Of a stretch of 64,000 nucleotides of DNA, positions 53,875 to 63,066 are shown piece by piece (the stretch's first letter is position 1; the number at the start of each line of letters is the position of its first letter). Under the pieces are notes generated by a model that was not told where the DNA came from, did no database searches, and saw only the letters and a list, made by a program, of their open reading frames with translations. Location: NCBI RefSeq assembly GCF_036924745.1, contig NZ_JAZHSD010000001.1, positions 806,001 to 870,000 of the forward strand, read 5' to 3'. Source of the DNA: Bradyrhizobium sp. AZCC 1693. Its GTDB lineage: Bacteria > Pseudomonadota > Alphaproteobacteria > Rhizobiales > Xanthobacteraceae. The translations under genes and the position numbers were made by a program.

Positions 53875-54531
53875 TTAGAAGTGATAGTTGACGCCGACCT
53901 GAACGCTGTTCAGGTTGAGCGTTCCGCTCGCAACGCTCGCGACGATGCCAGGGAAGTTGTAGGTTTCGCCCTGGAAGCTGCGATAGAGGTACTCGGCCTT
54001 GACCGACCATTTCGGTGCGAACATGACCTCGACACCAGCGCCGACGGTCCAGCCGGAGTGGAAGTGGCTGTCCGAGGCGCTCAGGCCGAGCAAGGTGGCT
54101 GTCATGCGGTTGTCGGCCCAGGCGTAGCCGCCGGTGCCGTAGATCAGGACCTGATCGAAGGCATAGCCGACGCGGCCACGAACGGTGCCCATGTCGCGAA
54201 TCTTGTCGCTGACCGAGGCGAGGCCCACAATGCCCACGGTGGCGCCCACGTCAGCCCAGGCGGCATCCGCTTCGATGCCGAGCACGACGTTGCCCATCTG
54301 CCAGTTGTAGCCAGCGGTGCCGCCGGCGAAGCCGCCGCTCAGCGTGCCGATGCCATCGGAATTTTCCTGGGCGTAGCCTCCCATCGCGCCGAGGTAGAAG
54401 CCGGACCAGTTGTTGATCGCGATCGCGGCGGCGGGCGCCTTGGTGTAGGGCCGTGCGGCAAGATCCGCGGCGGCCGCGGGGGCGATCCCAAGCGCGATCA
54501 GGGCGGTCGTCGTTAACAGAACTTTTTTCAC
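53875..54531 (-). CDS. Omp25/31-family outer-membrane beta-barrel protein (4)
   Basis: A 218-residue barrel with signal MKKVLLTTTALIALGIAPAA (GTG start at 54531 after AAGGAA) and mature ADLAARPYTKAP. Strand landmarks include WSGFYLGAMGGYAQENS, GYNWQMGNVVLGIEADAAWA and KWSVKAEYLYRSFQG. Unlike its four paralogues it ends NLNSVQVGVNYHF instead of VAKY, so the terminal residue is Phe, the textbook BAM signal. It has its own terminator. Tandem with OMP 5 between uvrA and ssb. Confidence 0.88.
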   Translation of the reverse strand: MKKVLLTTTALIALGIAPAAAADLAARPYTKAPAAAIAINNWSGFYLGAMGGYAQENSDGIGTLSGGFAGGTAGYNWQMGNVVLGIEADAAWADVGATVGIVGLASVSDKIRDMGTVRGRVGYAFDQVLIYGTGGYAWADNRMTATLLGLSASDSHFHSGWTVGAGVEVMFAPKWSVKAEYLYRSFQGETYNFPGIVASVASGTLNLNSVQVGVNYHF

Positions 54532-54705
54532 TTCTTTTTCCTTCTTTCGGGATTTCCAACGCAACTACGCGAGTAGTCAATTTGAGGTTGCCTGCGCATA
54601 TAGCGCGAAGTCTTCGCAGAATGCTGTCGCCGAAAAACCACATCCGCGGCGAAAGTAGGTAATATGCAACCGCAGCGGGTAAACACTATCCCTGGGTACA
54701 ACCAA

Positions 54706-54738
54706 ACAAAAAGGCCGGCGCGAGGCCGGCCTTTCCGT
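54706..54738. terminator. Terminator after OMP 5
   Basis: Stem AAAGGCCGGC (54710-54719) and GCCGGCCTTT (54725-54734) with loop GCGAG; the gene strand ends in T residues. It is located 27 bp after the OMP 5 stop. Confidence 0.88.
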
Positions 54739-54760
54739 ATTCCGCTTGCAGTCGCAGCGA

Positions 54761-55510
54761 TCAGTACTTCGCGATAACCGGACCACCCCAACGATAGTTC
54801 ACGCGAACGGTGACGAGGTCGACGTCCTGGCGGATGCGGTCGGTGCCGAAGAAGGCACCAGTCGTGTCGACGAAGGTGTGGGTGCGGTCCTGCATGAACA
54901 GGTGATTGTACTCGACGCCGGCCGACCAGTTCGGGGCGAAGCCGAATTCGAGGCCCGCGCCGACCACGGCGCCCCAACGGGTGTCGTCGCCGGTGGTGGC
55001 AACCAACAGACCGGTGGGAACATCAAACTGGCGGAAACGATCCGCCGTAACGGCCGCACCACCCTTGATGTAGAACAGAACGTTGTTGGCGGCCCAACCG
55101 ACCTGACCGGTGAACAGGCCGAACGCATCGATGCGCGAGTCATTGCGGAGCGTCGGATCGAACACGCTCACATTGCTGCCCCTGAAGTCGGCCCAGTTGC
55201 CCTGCGCTTCGAGACCGAACACCCAGCTGCTGGCTTGCCAGCGATAGCCGATCTGACCGCCCGCGGTACCGCCAGTTGCGTCATGGCACCCCTCGGCCGC
55301 GATGAACGCGCCGGCCGGTGTCACGAAGTCCCAGCACTTGCGGCTCGAACCCCAGCCGCCATTGGCGCCGATGTAGAAGCCGCTCCAGTCGTACACGACC
55401 GCGATCGGCGCCGGCGGGGCCTTGGTGTAAGGACGCGCCGCGAGGTCGGCAGCCGCCGCAGGGGCGGCGAGCGCAATGAGGGCAACCGTACTCAAGAAAA
55501 CCTTTTTCAT
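54761..55510 (-). CDS. Omp25/31-family outer-membrane beta-barrel protein (5)
   Basis: A 249-residue barrel with signal MKKVFLSTVALIALAAPAAA and mature ADLAARPYTKAP, ending RWGGPVIAKY. Motifs include YDWSGFYIGANGGWGSSR and GYRWQASSWVFGLEAQGNWA. It has two cysteines, RKCWDF and EGCHDA, likely a periplasmic disulfide. ATG 55510 follows GGAGATAG. It is tandem to OMP 4 but with a separate terminator, so each is probably transcribed alone. Relation to the other four paralogues is seen from the shared N-terminus. Confidence 0.88.
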   Translation of the reverse strand: MKKVFLSTVALIALAAPAAAADLAARPYTKAPPAPIAVVYDWSGFYIGANGGWGSSRKCWDFVTPAGAFIAAEGCHDATGGTAGGQIGYRWQASSWVFGLEAQGNWADFRGSNVSVFDPTLRNDSRIDAFGLFTGQVGWAANNVLFYIKGGAAVTADRFRQFDVPTGLLVATTGDDTRWGAVVGAGLEFGFAPNWSAGVEYNHLFMQDRTHTFVDTTGAFFGTDRIRQDVDLVTVRVNYRWGGPVIAKY

Positions 55511-56036
55511 GGGTCTATCTCCAGCTCTTCCGCTTTCCGTTGGTCCCGAAGCGTTTCGAAATGACGCGAGCATTCGCGCCGTTCGACAACTTCTATATCG
55601 CGACTCGCCCGGAAATGGTGTCGCCGGAATGCAACATGCGTAAACGAAGTTTATTTAGCCAAGCTGATGATTTACCTATCATATTCACAATATCGTGCGG
55701 AACTTTCGGGTTCCATTTCGGAAGTCTTTCGGTTCCCGTGAGTTCCCTTTAATCGCGCTTGGGTTGCACCGCCAGGATCGGACCAGACATCAGTTGATGC
55801 AGGGAACAAAGCTGGAACGTTGATCGAGGCGATGCTATATGTGGATAACCGCCGGCTTGCCGAGGGATCGCTAAGTCGGCGGAGCCTGCGAGTGTATAGG
55901 GTCGTTCGAATGTCCGGAAACGGACGCGGAAGGCGGACAAGCGACGGGTCAAGAATTCAAGGCGGTCGGCATGAAGCGGGCTGACCGGTAATTTTTGCCA
56001 GTGATTTTTGCCGGCGATATCGAGTGGAGAGCGGCG
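55511..56036. other. AT-richer divergent region, OMP 5 / ssb
   Basis: This 526-bp region between the OMP 5 and ssb starts has a stretch near 55640-55700 (GTTTATTTAGCCAAGCTGAT, ATTTACCTATCATATTCAC) that is clearly lower in GC than its neighbours. It may hold OMP 5 promoter elements or acquired DNA. Near 55890-56020 is the ssb leader. No gene, repeat or clear SOS box is seen. Confidence 0.4.
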
Positions 56037-56525
56037 ATGGCGGGAAGCGTAAACAAGGTGATTCTGGTCGGCAACCTCGGCAAGGATCCTGAAATCCGGC
56101 GGACACAGGACGGGCGGCCGATTGCCAATCTGAGCATCGCGACGTCGGAGACGTGGCGCGACAAGGGCACCGGCGAGCGCAAGGAAAAGACCGAGTGGCA
56201 CCGCGTCGTGATCTTCTCCGAACCGCTTTGCAAGATTGTCGAGCAGTATCTGAAGAAGGGCGCCAAGGTTTACATCGAGGGCGCGCTGCAGACGCGCAAA
56301 TGGACCGACCAGAGCGGCGTCGAGAAATACTCGACCGAGGTCGTGCTGCAGGGCTTCAACTCGACCCTGACCATGCTCGATGGCCGCAGCGGCGGCGGTG
56401 GCGGTAGTTTCGGCTCCGACGATTCCGGCGATTTCGGCTCCAGCGGTCCCGCCAGCTCCGCGCCACGGCGGGCGGTCGCGGCCGGCGCCCGCAACAGCGA
56501 CATGGACGACGATATCCCGTTCTAG
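56037..56525 (+). CDS. ssb: Single-stranded DNA-binding protein
   Basis: SSB coats single-stranded DNA in replication and repair. The 162-residue protein has the OB-fold (residues about 3-110) opening [30 protein letters not shown] and [13 protein letters not shown] glycine-rich linker ([12 protein letters not shown]) follows, with the acidic tip DMDDDIPF that recruits partner proteins. ATG 56037 follows GGAGAGCGG; a longer reading upstream lacks support. It is separated from uvrA by two porin genes, whereas uvrA and ssb are neighbours in many bacteria. Confidence 0.96.
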   Translation: MAGSVNKVILVGNLGKDPEIRRTQDGRPIANLSIATSETWRDKGTGERKEKTEWHRVVIFSEPLCKIVEQYLKKGAKVYIEGALQTRKWTDQSGVEKYSTEVVLQGFNSTLTMLDGRSGGGGGSFGSDDSGDFGSSGPASSAPRRAVAAGARNSDMDDDIPF

Positions 56526-56765
56526 CGCGAGCCGCTCGGCCGGCGCATTGGCTTGCAAGAAATTCGCTTGCGAGAACGGGCGTTTACGCCTGCTTACGAC
56601 TATGTGCCGGCGCAAGAACCAGCCGCATTACGCTGAAACCGGCTCGTAGACGCGTTGCGATCCGAGCCCGCGGGCGGTTCGCCCGCGCACGATGTTATTA
56701 ATATTTACATGAGGTATTTCACTTAAGCTGCTCCTCGAACGCCCACCGGATCTGGAGCGCCCACC

Positions 56766-57164
56766 ATGAGCCTCGCGCCGCTGCTGGAGGCCCCCGGGAC
56801 GATTCCGCTGCACGCCTTCGCCGCCATGGCGGCGTTTGCGCTCGGCATCGTGCAGTTCGCTGCGCCAAAGGGAACGTTGCCGCACCGGACCATCGGCTGG
56901 ATCTGGGTGCTGCTGATGTTTGCGGTCGCGATCAGTTCGTTTTGGATCCATGAGATCCGCCTGGTCGGGCCGTTCAGCCCGATTCATCTGCTCGCGATCT
57001 TCACGCCGATCATGCTGGTGCTCGCGGTCCTGCATGCCCGCCGGCACAATGTCAGCGGGCACAAGAAAGCGATGATGTCGATCTTCTTCGGCGCGCTCGT
57101 CATTGCCGGCCTGTTCACCTTCCTGCCGGGCCGGATCATGCATGCGGTGGTTTTCGGCCAATAG
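56766..57164 (+). CDS. DUF2306-family membrane protein
   Basis: A 132-residue protein with four membrane helices (for example LHAFAAMAAFALGIVQFAAP, IGWIWVLLMFAVAISSFWIH, HLLAIFTPIMLVLAVLHARR, MSIFFGALVIAGLFTFLPGR). The HAFAAM, RTIGW and SGHKK motifs place it in DUF2306, whose function is unknown. ATG 56766. It lies between ssb and gyrA, 202 bp before the gyrA start. Possibly heme- or metal-linked given its conserved histidines, which is only inference. Confidence 0.82.
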   Translation: MSLAPLLEAPGTIPLHAFAAMAAFALGIVQFAAPKGTLPHRTIGWIWVLLMFAVAISSFWIHEIRLVGPFSPIHLLAIFTPIMLVLAVLHARRHNVSGHKKAMMSIFFGALVIAGLFTFLPGRIMHAVVFGQ

Positions 57165-57366
57165 GCCGATGCAGGAAACGCTGTTCCAGCGCCGTTTTGC
57201 GGGGCCCGAAAATGCCACCTCAAGCGAGCCCGCCGGGACGCCCCGGCGATCCCGTAAGTCCATGAAAAAACGAGCGGAAAAACCGCTTCTCCAGACAGCT
57301 TCGGGGTGGTTATTGGACCCCTGATGCGCTATATGATTCTCAGCTGAGAACTGACCGGATTTCCCT

Positions 57367-60096
57367 TTGTCTGACCCTGAAAATAACACGCCCGGCGAGC
57401 CGCCGGAGCCTTCCGATATTCGTCCCGTTTCCATCCTCGACGAGATGAAACGCTCCTACCTCGATTACGCCATGAGCGTGATCGTGGCACGGGCGCTGCC
57501 GGACGCGCGCGACGGGCTCAAGCCCGTGCATCGCCGCATTCTCTACGCGATGCACGAGAACGGCTTTGAGTGGAACAAGTCGTACAACAAGTCGGCGCGC
57601 ACGGTCGGCGACGTCATCGGTAAATACCATCCCCACGGCGATCAGTCGGTCTATGACGCGCTGGTGCGTCTGGCGCAGGATTTCTCCATGCGCGTGCCGT
57701 TGATCGACGGGCAGGGCAATTTCGGCTCGGTGGACGGCGATACGGCGGCCGCGATGCGGTACACCGAATCCCGCCTGACCAAGATCGCGCAGACACTGCT
57801 CGACGACATCGACAAAGACACCGTCGATTTCCAGGCCAATTACGACAGCCGCGACCGTGAACCGACGGTGCTGCCGGCGAAATTCCCCAACCTTCTGGTC
57901 AACGGCGCCGGCGGTATTGCCGTCGGCATGGCGACCAACATCCCCCCGCACAATCTCGGCGAAGTCATCGACGCCTGCGTGGCGCTGATCGACAATCCCG
58001 CGCTGACGATCGACGATCTCATCAACATCGTGCCGGGGCCGGATTTTCCGACCGGCGGCATCATCCTGGGGCGGCAGGGCATCCGCTCGGCCTATCATCT
58101 CGGCCGCGGCTCGATCGTGATGCGCGGCAAGGTGACGATCGACACCATCCGCAAGGATCGCGAAGCGATCATCGTCACCGAAATTCCCTACCAGGTGAAC
58201 AAGGCCACCATGGTCGAGCGCATCGCCGAACTGGTGCGCGAGAAGAAGATCGACGGCATCTCCGACCTGCGCGACGAATCCGACCGCGACGGATTCCGCG
58301 TCGTCGTCGAACTGAAGCGCGACGCGGTGCCCGACGTGGTTTTGAACCAGCTCTACCGGTTCACGCCGCTGCAGACGAATTTCCCGGCCAACATGGTGGC
58401 GCTCGACGGCGGCCGGCCGCAGGTGATGAACCTGAAGGACCTGCTGACGCTGTTCGTCGCGTTCCGCGAGCAGGTGGTCACGCGGCGCACCAAGTTCCTG
58501 CTCAACAAGGCCCGCGACCGCGCCCACATCCTGGTCGGCCTGGCGATCGCGGTCGCCAATATCGACGAGATCATTCGCGTCATCAGAACCTCGCCCGATC
58601 CGACCACCGCGCGCGACACCTTGATGTCGCGGGACTGGCCGGCGCGGGATGTGGAAGCGATGATTACGCTGATCGACGATCCCCGGCACCGGATGGCGCC
58701 CGACGGCACCGCGCGGCTGTCGCTGGAGCAGGCCAGGGCCATTCTCGACCTGCGCCTGCAGCGGCTGACGGCGCTCGGCCGCGAGGAGATTTCCGAAGAG
58801 CTCGACAAGCTCGCGGTCGAAATCGCCGACTATCTCGATATCCTGCGTTCGCGTGCCCGCGTGCAGGCGATCATCAAGGAAGAACTGGCGGCGGTGAAGG
58901 GCGAATTCGCCACCCCGCGTAAAACCTTGATCATCGAGCAGGAAGGCGAGGTCGAGGACGAGGACCTGATCCAGCGCGAGGACATGGTCGTCACGGTCTC
59001 GCACGCCGGCTACGTCAAGCGCGTGCCGCTCTCGACCTATCGCGCCCAGCGGCGCGGCGGCAAGGGACGGGCGGGCATGCAGACCCGCGACGAGGATTTT
59101 GTCAGCCGGCTGTTCGTGGCCTCGACCCATACGCCGGTGCTGTTCTTCTCCTCGAAGGGCCAAGTCTACAAGGAAAAGGTCTGGCGGCTGCCGGTGGCGG
59201 CTCCCAACGCGCGCGGCAAGGCGCTGATCAACATCCTGCCACTCGAGCAGGGCGAGCGCATTACCACCATCATGCCGCTGCCGGAGGATGAATCTTCCTG
59301 GGCCAATCTCGACGTGATGTTCGCCACGACCGGCGGCACCGTCCGCCGCAACAAGCTGTCCGACTTCGTCGACGTCCGCCGCTCCGGCATCATCGCCATG
59401 AAGCTCGGGGAGGGCGAGGCGATCGTCGACGTGCAGATCTGCACCGAGCACGACGACGTGCTGCTGACGGCGGCCGGCGGCCAGTGCATCCGCTTCCCCG
59501 TCACCGATGTGCGCGTCTTCACGGGCCGCACTTCGATGGGCGTGCGCGGCATTGCGCTGGCCAAGAACGACACGCTGATCTCGCTGGCGATCCTCAGGCA
59601 TGTCGAGGCGACCTCGGACGAGCGGTCGGCTTACCTCAAGATGCGCCGCGCGGTGGCAGGTGAAGCCGCAGCCGAGGAAACCGCCGAGACGGAGACCGAG
59701 GAGGCGTCGGCCGCGATCCAGCTTTCTTCGGAGCGCTATGTCGAGATGTCGGCGCAGGAGCAAGTGGTGCTGACGGTGTCCGTCAACGGCTACGGCAAGC
59801 GGACGTCATCTTACGAGTACCGCACCACCGGCCGCGGCGGCAAAGGCATCGTCGCGATGTCTGTCAACAACCGCAACGGCAAGCTGGTGGCGTCGTTCCC
59901 CGTGGAGCACAGCGATCAGATCATGCTGGTCACCGACAAGGGGCAGCTGATCCGCTGCCCGGTCGAGGACATCCGCATCGCCGGCCGCTCGACGCAAGGC
60001 GTCATCGTGTTCGATACCGCCGAGGACGAGCATGTGGTGTCCGTCGAGCACATAGGCGACGACGGGGAGAACGGCGAGAACGGCAACGGCGGCTAG
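57367..60096 (+). CDS. gyrA: DNA gyrase subunit A
   Basis: GyrA cuts and rejoins DNA in gyrase. The 909-residue protein starts with TTG (57367). The catalytic tyrosine is Tyr132 in AAMRYTESR. The winged-helix region has [20 protein letters not shown]; residue Gln93 sits where E. coli Ser83 occurs, with Asp97 at the Asp87 site. The GyrA box QRRGGKG is in [13 protein letters not shown], followed by the pinwheel repeats and an acidic tail. Gyrase here would be predicted less quinolone-sensitive than the E. coli enzyme, if residue 93 mapping holds. No neighbouring gyrB. Confidence 0.96.
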   Translation: MSDPENNTPGEPPEPSDIRPVSILDEMKRSYLDYAMSVIVARALPDARDGLKPVHRRILYAMHENGFEWNKSYNKSARTVGDVIGKYHPHGDQSVYDALVRLAQDFSMRVPLIDGQGNFGSVDGDTAAAMRYTESRLTKIAQTLLDDIDKDTVDFQANYDSRDREPTVLPAKFPNLLVNGAGGIAVGMATNIPPHNLGEVIDACVALIDNPALTIDDLINIVPGPDFPTGGIILGRQGIRSAYHLGRGSIVMRGKVTIDTIRKDREAIIVTEIPYQVNKATMVERIAELVREKKIDGISDLRDESDRDGFRVVVELKRDAVPDVVLNQLYRFTPLQTNFPANMVALDGGRPQVMNLKDLLTLFVAFREQVVTRRTKFLLNKARDRAHILVGLAIAVANIDEIIRVIRTSPDPTTARDTLMSRDWPARDVEAMITLIDDPRHRMAPDGTARLSLEQARAILDLRLQRLTALGREEISEELDKLAVEIADYLDILRSRARVQAIIKEELAAVKGEFATPRKTLIIEQEGEVEDEDLIQREDMVVTVSHAGYVKRVPLSTYRAQRRGGKGRAGMQTRDEDFVSRLFVASTHTPVLFFSSKGQVYKEKVWRLPVAAPNARGKALINILPLEQGERITTIMPLPEDESSWANLDVMFATTGGTVRRNKLSDFVDVRRSGIIAMKLGEGEAIVDVQICTEHDDVLLTAAGGQCIRFPVTDVRVFTGRTSMGVRGIALAKNDTLISLAILRHVEATSDERSAYLKMRRAVAGEAAAEETAETETEEASAAIQLSSERYVEMSAQEQVVLTVSVNGYGKRTSSYEYRTTGRGGKGIVAMSVNNRNGKLVASFPVEHSDQIMLVTDKGQLIRCPVEDIRIAGRSTQGVIVFDTAEDEHVVSVEHIGDDGENGENGNGG

Positions 60097-60173
60097 CGCC
60101 GCCGTGATCGGGAGGAGCGCGCGCTCGCGCACCCCTCGAGGCAATTCGCTGGTTGCCAGATTTTTGGGAAACG

Positions 60174-60890
60174 ATGTCCTTGCATTTCATCCTTGTGGCA
60201 GGACCTCTGGTCCGAGCCTCAAGCTGGGAACCAACGGCGGAATGCCTGCGGGCGGCGGGATGTCATGTCCAGGTGCCTGACGTCTTGGCCCATCATCATT
60301 CGCCGCCTGCCTGGCGCGCATGGACCTCTCAGCTTCTGGATCACGTCACCGGTGGCGATGAACCAATTGTGGTGGGTCATAGTTCGGCAAGTGCGCTGGC
60401 TGCCGATCTCGCGACGAAGCTGCCCGTGCGCGGAATAATCATTGTGGACGGGGATGTGCCTCCATCGCGAGGCGCAGCCTTCCCGGTCAGGCCCGCCCTT
60501 CACGATTTCATCAAGGGCCTCGTCGAACCCGACGGCATGCTTCCGGTCTGGTCGAGATGGTTTGCGCGCGATAGGCAGCGTATGTCTCTTGTCGGTCTGG
60601 ATATTTTGGTGCGCGACGCGGCGGCATTCGCCCGATTCGAAAGTGGACTTCCACGGATGCACATCGGTTGGTTCGACGACACGATCGAACTCGCCGATTG
60701 GGAGCATATCCCTGCCGGTTTCATCCAGACTTCAGCGATCTATGATCACGCAACCATAGAGGCGCAACGACGCGGCTGGCCAACGGCGAGCCTGCAAGGC
60801 ACGCATTTGCATCCGACGCATCATCCGGCAGAGACGGCAAACGCGATTCTCGCCATGTCGCATCAACTTGTTCCCGGCGGGAAGCATTAG
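60174..60890 (+). CDS. Alpha/beta hydrolase
   Basis: A 238-residue cytosolic serine hydrolase. The N-terminus HFILVAGPLVRASSWEPTAE contains the oxyanion strand. The nucleophile elbow is VVGHSSASAL with Ser in GHSSA, the acid region is near GIIIVDGDVPPSR, and the late His is in GTHLHPTHHPAETA. The substrate is unknown. ATG 60174 follows GGGAA; a longer reading exists but lacks a site. It is downstream of gyrA, 77 bp away, in the same direction. Confidence 0.8.
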   Translation: MSLHFILVAGPLVRASSWEPTAECLRAAGCHVQVPDVLAHHHSPPAWRAWTSQLLDHVTGGDEPIVVGHSSASALAADLATKLPVRGIIIVDGDVPPSRGAAFPVRPALHDFIKGLVEPDGMLPVWSRWFARDRQRMSLVGLDILVRDAAAFARFESGLPRMHIGWFDDTIELADWEHIPAGFIQTSAIYDHATIEAQRRGWPTASLQGTHLHPTHHPAETANAILAMSHQLVPGGKH

Positions 60891-60900
60891 TCAGCTGGCC

Positions 60901-61039
60901 GTAGCCCGACGGGTCGCGCGAATGCGCGCCACGCGACGAGCGCAATTGCGCTCGCGTAGTGATGACAGGCTCCGCGCAACCCGGGATCAGCCTATCCGCT
61001 GGCGATACCGGTCCCGGATTTCGCTTCGCTGCGGGCTAC
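60901..61039. repeat. Palindromic dispersed repeat, 139 bp
   Basis: The ends are GTAGCCCG (60901-60908) and CGGGCTAC (61032-61039), exact inverse copies. Inside are GAGCGCAATTGCGCTC (60938-60953) and CCCGGGATCAG...GGTCCCGGATT. It is similar in design to 15924-16026. It occupies the space before the PEBP 3' end; open frames here are not genes. Confidence 0.65.
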
Positions 61040-61159
61040 GCGATCGGCGTAAAGCCGATCAGCCGAAATTGCGCGCTCGCAAGCTCGCGCGCGAATATCC
61101 GCGCGGTCTCTATTCAACGCCGTCGTTCCTTGTCTACTGGTCCTGGCGTTCTGCCGGCC

Positions 61160-61609
61160 CTATCTCTCATACCAACCGACGAGGATCGCTTCTGCGATCG
61201 CGTGCTTGCGCGCCTCTCTCTCGATATCACGGCAGGACGCACCGGCTTTTGCCGGAAGATGGTCCGTCGAGAGGGCGAGCAACCGGAAGTGATAATGATG
61301 AGGTCCATGGCCGTGAGGTGGGCACGGGCCGCCATAGCCCACTTTCCGGAAATCGTTGGCCGCCTGCTTCAAGTTTGTGTTCTGCGCGGCGCCGTCCGCA
61401 AGCTCCGTTAGCACTGGCGGAAGATCGTAAACCGCCCAATGATGCCATGTGCCGGCTGGCGCATCGGGATCGTCGCAGAGCAAGACAAAACTTCGCGTTT
61501 CGGCAGGCGCGCCGGACCATTGCAAAGGCGGCGACAGGTTTTCTCCATCGCAGGTGAAGCGTCGAGGAATTGCTGCCCCGTCGGCGAAGGCGTTTGAAAC
61601 GAGCTTCAT
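61160..61609 (-). CDS. PEBP-family protein (YbhB/YbcL type)
   Basis: A 149-residue phosphatidylethanolamine-binding protein-like fold. Signatures are GAAIPRRFTCDGENLSPPL, the CR1 motif LCDDPDAPAGTWHHWAVYDL and the CR2 motif YGGPCPPHGHGPHHYHFRLL, forming the anion-binding pocket. ATG 61609 follows GGAGAG. Bacterial members (YbhB) have no settled role; some bind small ligands. It precedes an acyltransferase remnant on the same strand, 11 bp away, once likely an operon. Confidence 0.85.
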   Translation of the reverse strand: MKLVSNAFADGAAIPRRFTCDGENLSPPLQWSGAPAETRSFVLLCDDPDAPAGTWHHWAVYDLPPVLTELADGAAQNTNLKQAANDFRKVGYGGPCPPHGHGPHHYHFRLLALSTDHLPAKAGASCRDIEREARKHAIAEAILVGWYER

Positions 61610-61620
61610 GGCTCTCTCCA

Positions 61621-61884
61621 TCAGGCTGCAGGAGACATCGGCTTGGGCTTGGCGAGCTCCTCCAGATCCGGCTCGCCGCGGTGAGTGAACATCGATTGCC
61701 GCACCTGGTCGCACAGCCGAACGATCGGTTGAAAATCGATGCCTGCGGGCAGGACCGGATCGCCGATCTCAATTCTAATCGCGCTGCGGCGCAGAAACCA
61801 TCGGTCACCCCACAATACTGTCCGCGTGGCCTTGATGGTGCCTGGCACGGCGCGATCAGATTGCGACGGTCTGGCTCGACCTTG
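61621..61884 (-). pseudogene. Lysophospholipid acyltransferase, C-terminal remnant
   Basis: The frame ends at 61621 and contains KATRTVLWGDRWFLRRSAIR then IEIGDPVLPAGIDFQPIVRL and HRGEPDLEEL, the C-terminal block of PlsC-like acyltransferases (GTRTVL...RRG). Upstream, where the catalytic HxxxxD should lie, the frame carries unrelated sequence, so the N-terminal part is missing. Probable deletion. Confidence 0.65.
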
Positions 61885-62034
61885 CCCGGTGCAGAATCCA
61901 ATAACTCTGACTAAATCCGGGAAGTTCATCGGACATTGACCAAAATCAGCCTGGTATACAAAAGGGCCTTGCGCGGTTAAGGCAGAGTGACGCCCGAGAT
62001 GCGTGGAAAACCCGCTGCGGCAGAGTAGCCTGCG

Positions 62035-63042
62035 ATGCGACCGATCTTCCATCCGACCCTCGTCAACGGTCGATACGGCGACCCGACGATCTATGTGGAG
62101 ACGCTGTTCGAAAAGCACAGCCTGCTGTTCGATGTCGGAGAAATTGCTTCGCTGTCAGCGCGGAAGATACGACGTGTCGACCAAATTTTCGTCTCGCATG
62201 CGCATATCGACCATTTCGTTGGCTTCGACCATCTGCTCCGATTGCTCGTCGGGCGCGAGAAAACGGTGCGACTCTACGGTCCACCCGGCTTCGCGGAGCG
62301 CGTCTTTCACAAGCTTCAGGCCTATCGATGGAATCTGGTCGAAACCTATCCTTGCGATCTTGTTTTCGTTGTGAGCGAATTCGAAACGCCGAATTCCATG
62401 TCCACCACGCGGTTCCGCCTGAAGAAGGCGTTTACCGCGGAGCCATCAGTTTCACACAAAAACCTTGCCGGCGTACTCTGCGACGAGCCGACCCATCGCG
62501 TGTCGGCCGCGATCCTTGAACACGGCACGCCCTGCCTTGCCTTTGCCCTGCAGGAAGCGGCGCATGTGAACGTCTGGAAGAACCGATTGTCGGAGCGCGG
62601 ACTTCCCGTTGGTCCGTGGTTGCGCTCCCTCAAGAAGGCCGTTGTCGAGCGTCGCGCGGACGATCATTTGGTCCATATCGACGGACCGGCGACATCGGGT
62701 GATCGTCTTGTACCACTTGGCAGCCTGCGTGATCTCTTGACGGTCGCTGCCGGTCAGAAAATTGCCTATGTTACCGATGTCGCCGACACGCCGGCCAATC
62801 GTGCCGCCATCGTGGCGCTCGTTGAGAATGCGGACATCCTGTTCATTGAGGCCGCATTTGCCAGGGCGGACGCCGGATTGGCGACGGACCGGGCCCATCT
62901 TACGACCACCGCTGCCGGAGAAATTGCGCGGGAGGCCAATGTGCGCCGCGTCGAGCCGTTTCACTTTTCTCCGCGCTATTCGGGTGAGCAGGAGCGGATG
63001 CTGGCCGAGGTGATGGCGGCATTCAGGGGATCTCACGCCTGA
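62035..63042 (+). CDS. RNase Z-like metallo-beta-lactamase protein
   Basis: A 335-residue MBL-fold protein of the ribonuclease Z/ElaC-like class. The metal site is FVSHAHIDHFVGFDHLLRLL; VGREKTVRLYGPPGF, IAYVTDVADT and FIEAAFARAD correspond to the further ligands. RNase Z matures tRNA 3' ends; this branch is longer and shares a variant middle, so it may act on other substrates. ATG 62035. It lies 24 bp before the CapA gene start. Confidence 0.83.
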   Translation: MRPIFHPTLVNGRYGDPTIYVETLFEKHSLLFDVGEIASLSARKIRRVDQIFVSHAHIDHFVGFDHLLRLLVGREKTVRLYGPPGFAERVFHKLQAYRWNLVETYPCDLVFVVSEFETPNSMSTTRFRLKKAFTAEPSVSHKNLAGVLCDEPTHRVSAAILEHGTPCLAFALQEAAHVNVWKNRLSERGLPVGPWLRSLKKAVVERRADDHLVHIDGPATSGDRLVPLGSLRDLLTVAAGQKIAYVTDVADTPANRAAIVALVENADILFIEAAFARADAGLATDRAHLTTTAAGEIAREANVRRVEPFHFSPRYSGEQERMLAEVMAAFRGSHA

Positions 63043-63066
63043 CGCGGACTGCTGGAGCAGTATTTC

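Noticed and set aside
55540..55752. 70-residue frame in the OMP 5 upstream region
   Set aside because: AT-rich promoter-like DNA; no conserved protein pattern.
57340..59763. An 807-codon minus-strand frame opposite gyrA
   Set aside because: Fully contained opposite a clear gyrA; Arg/Asp/His-rich shadow composition with no domain.
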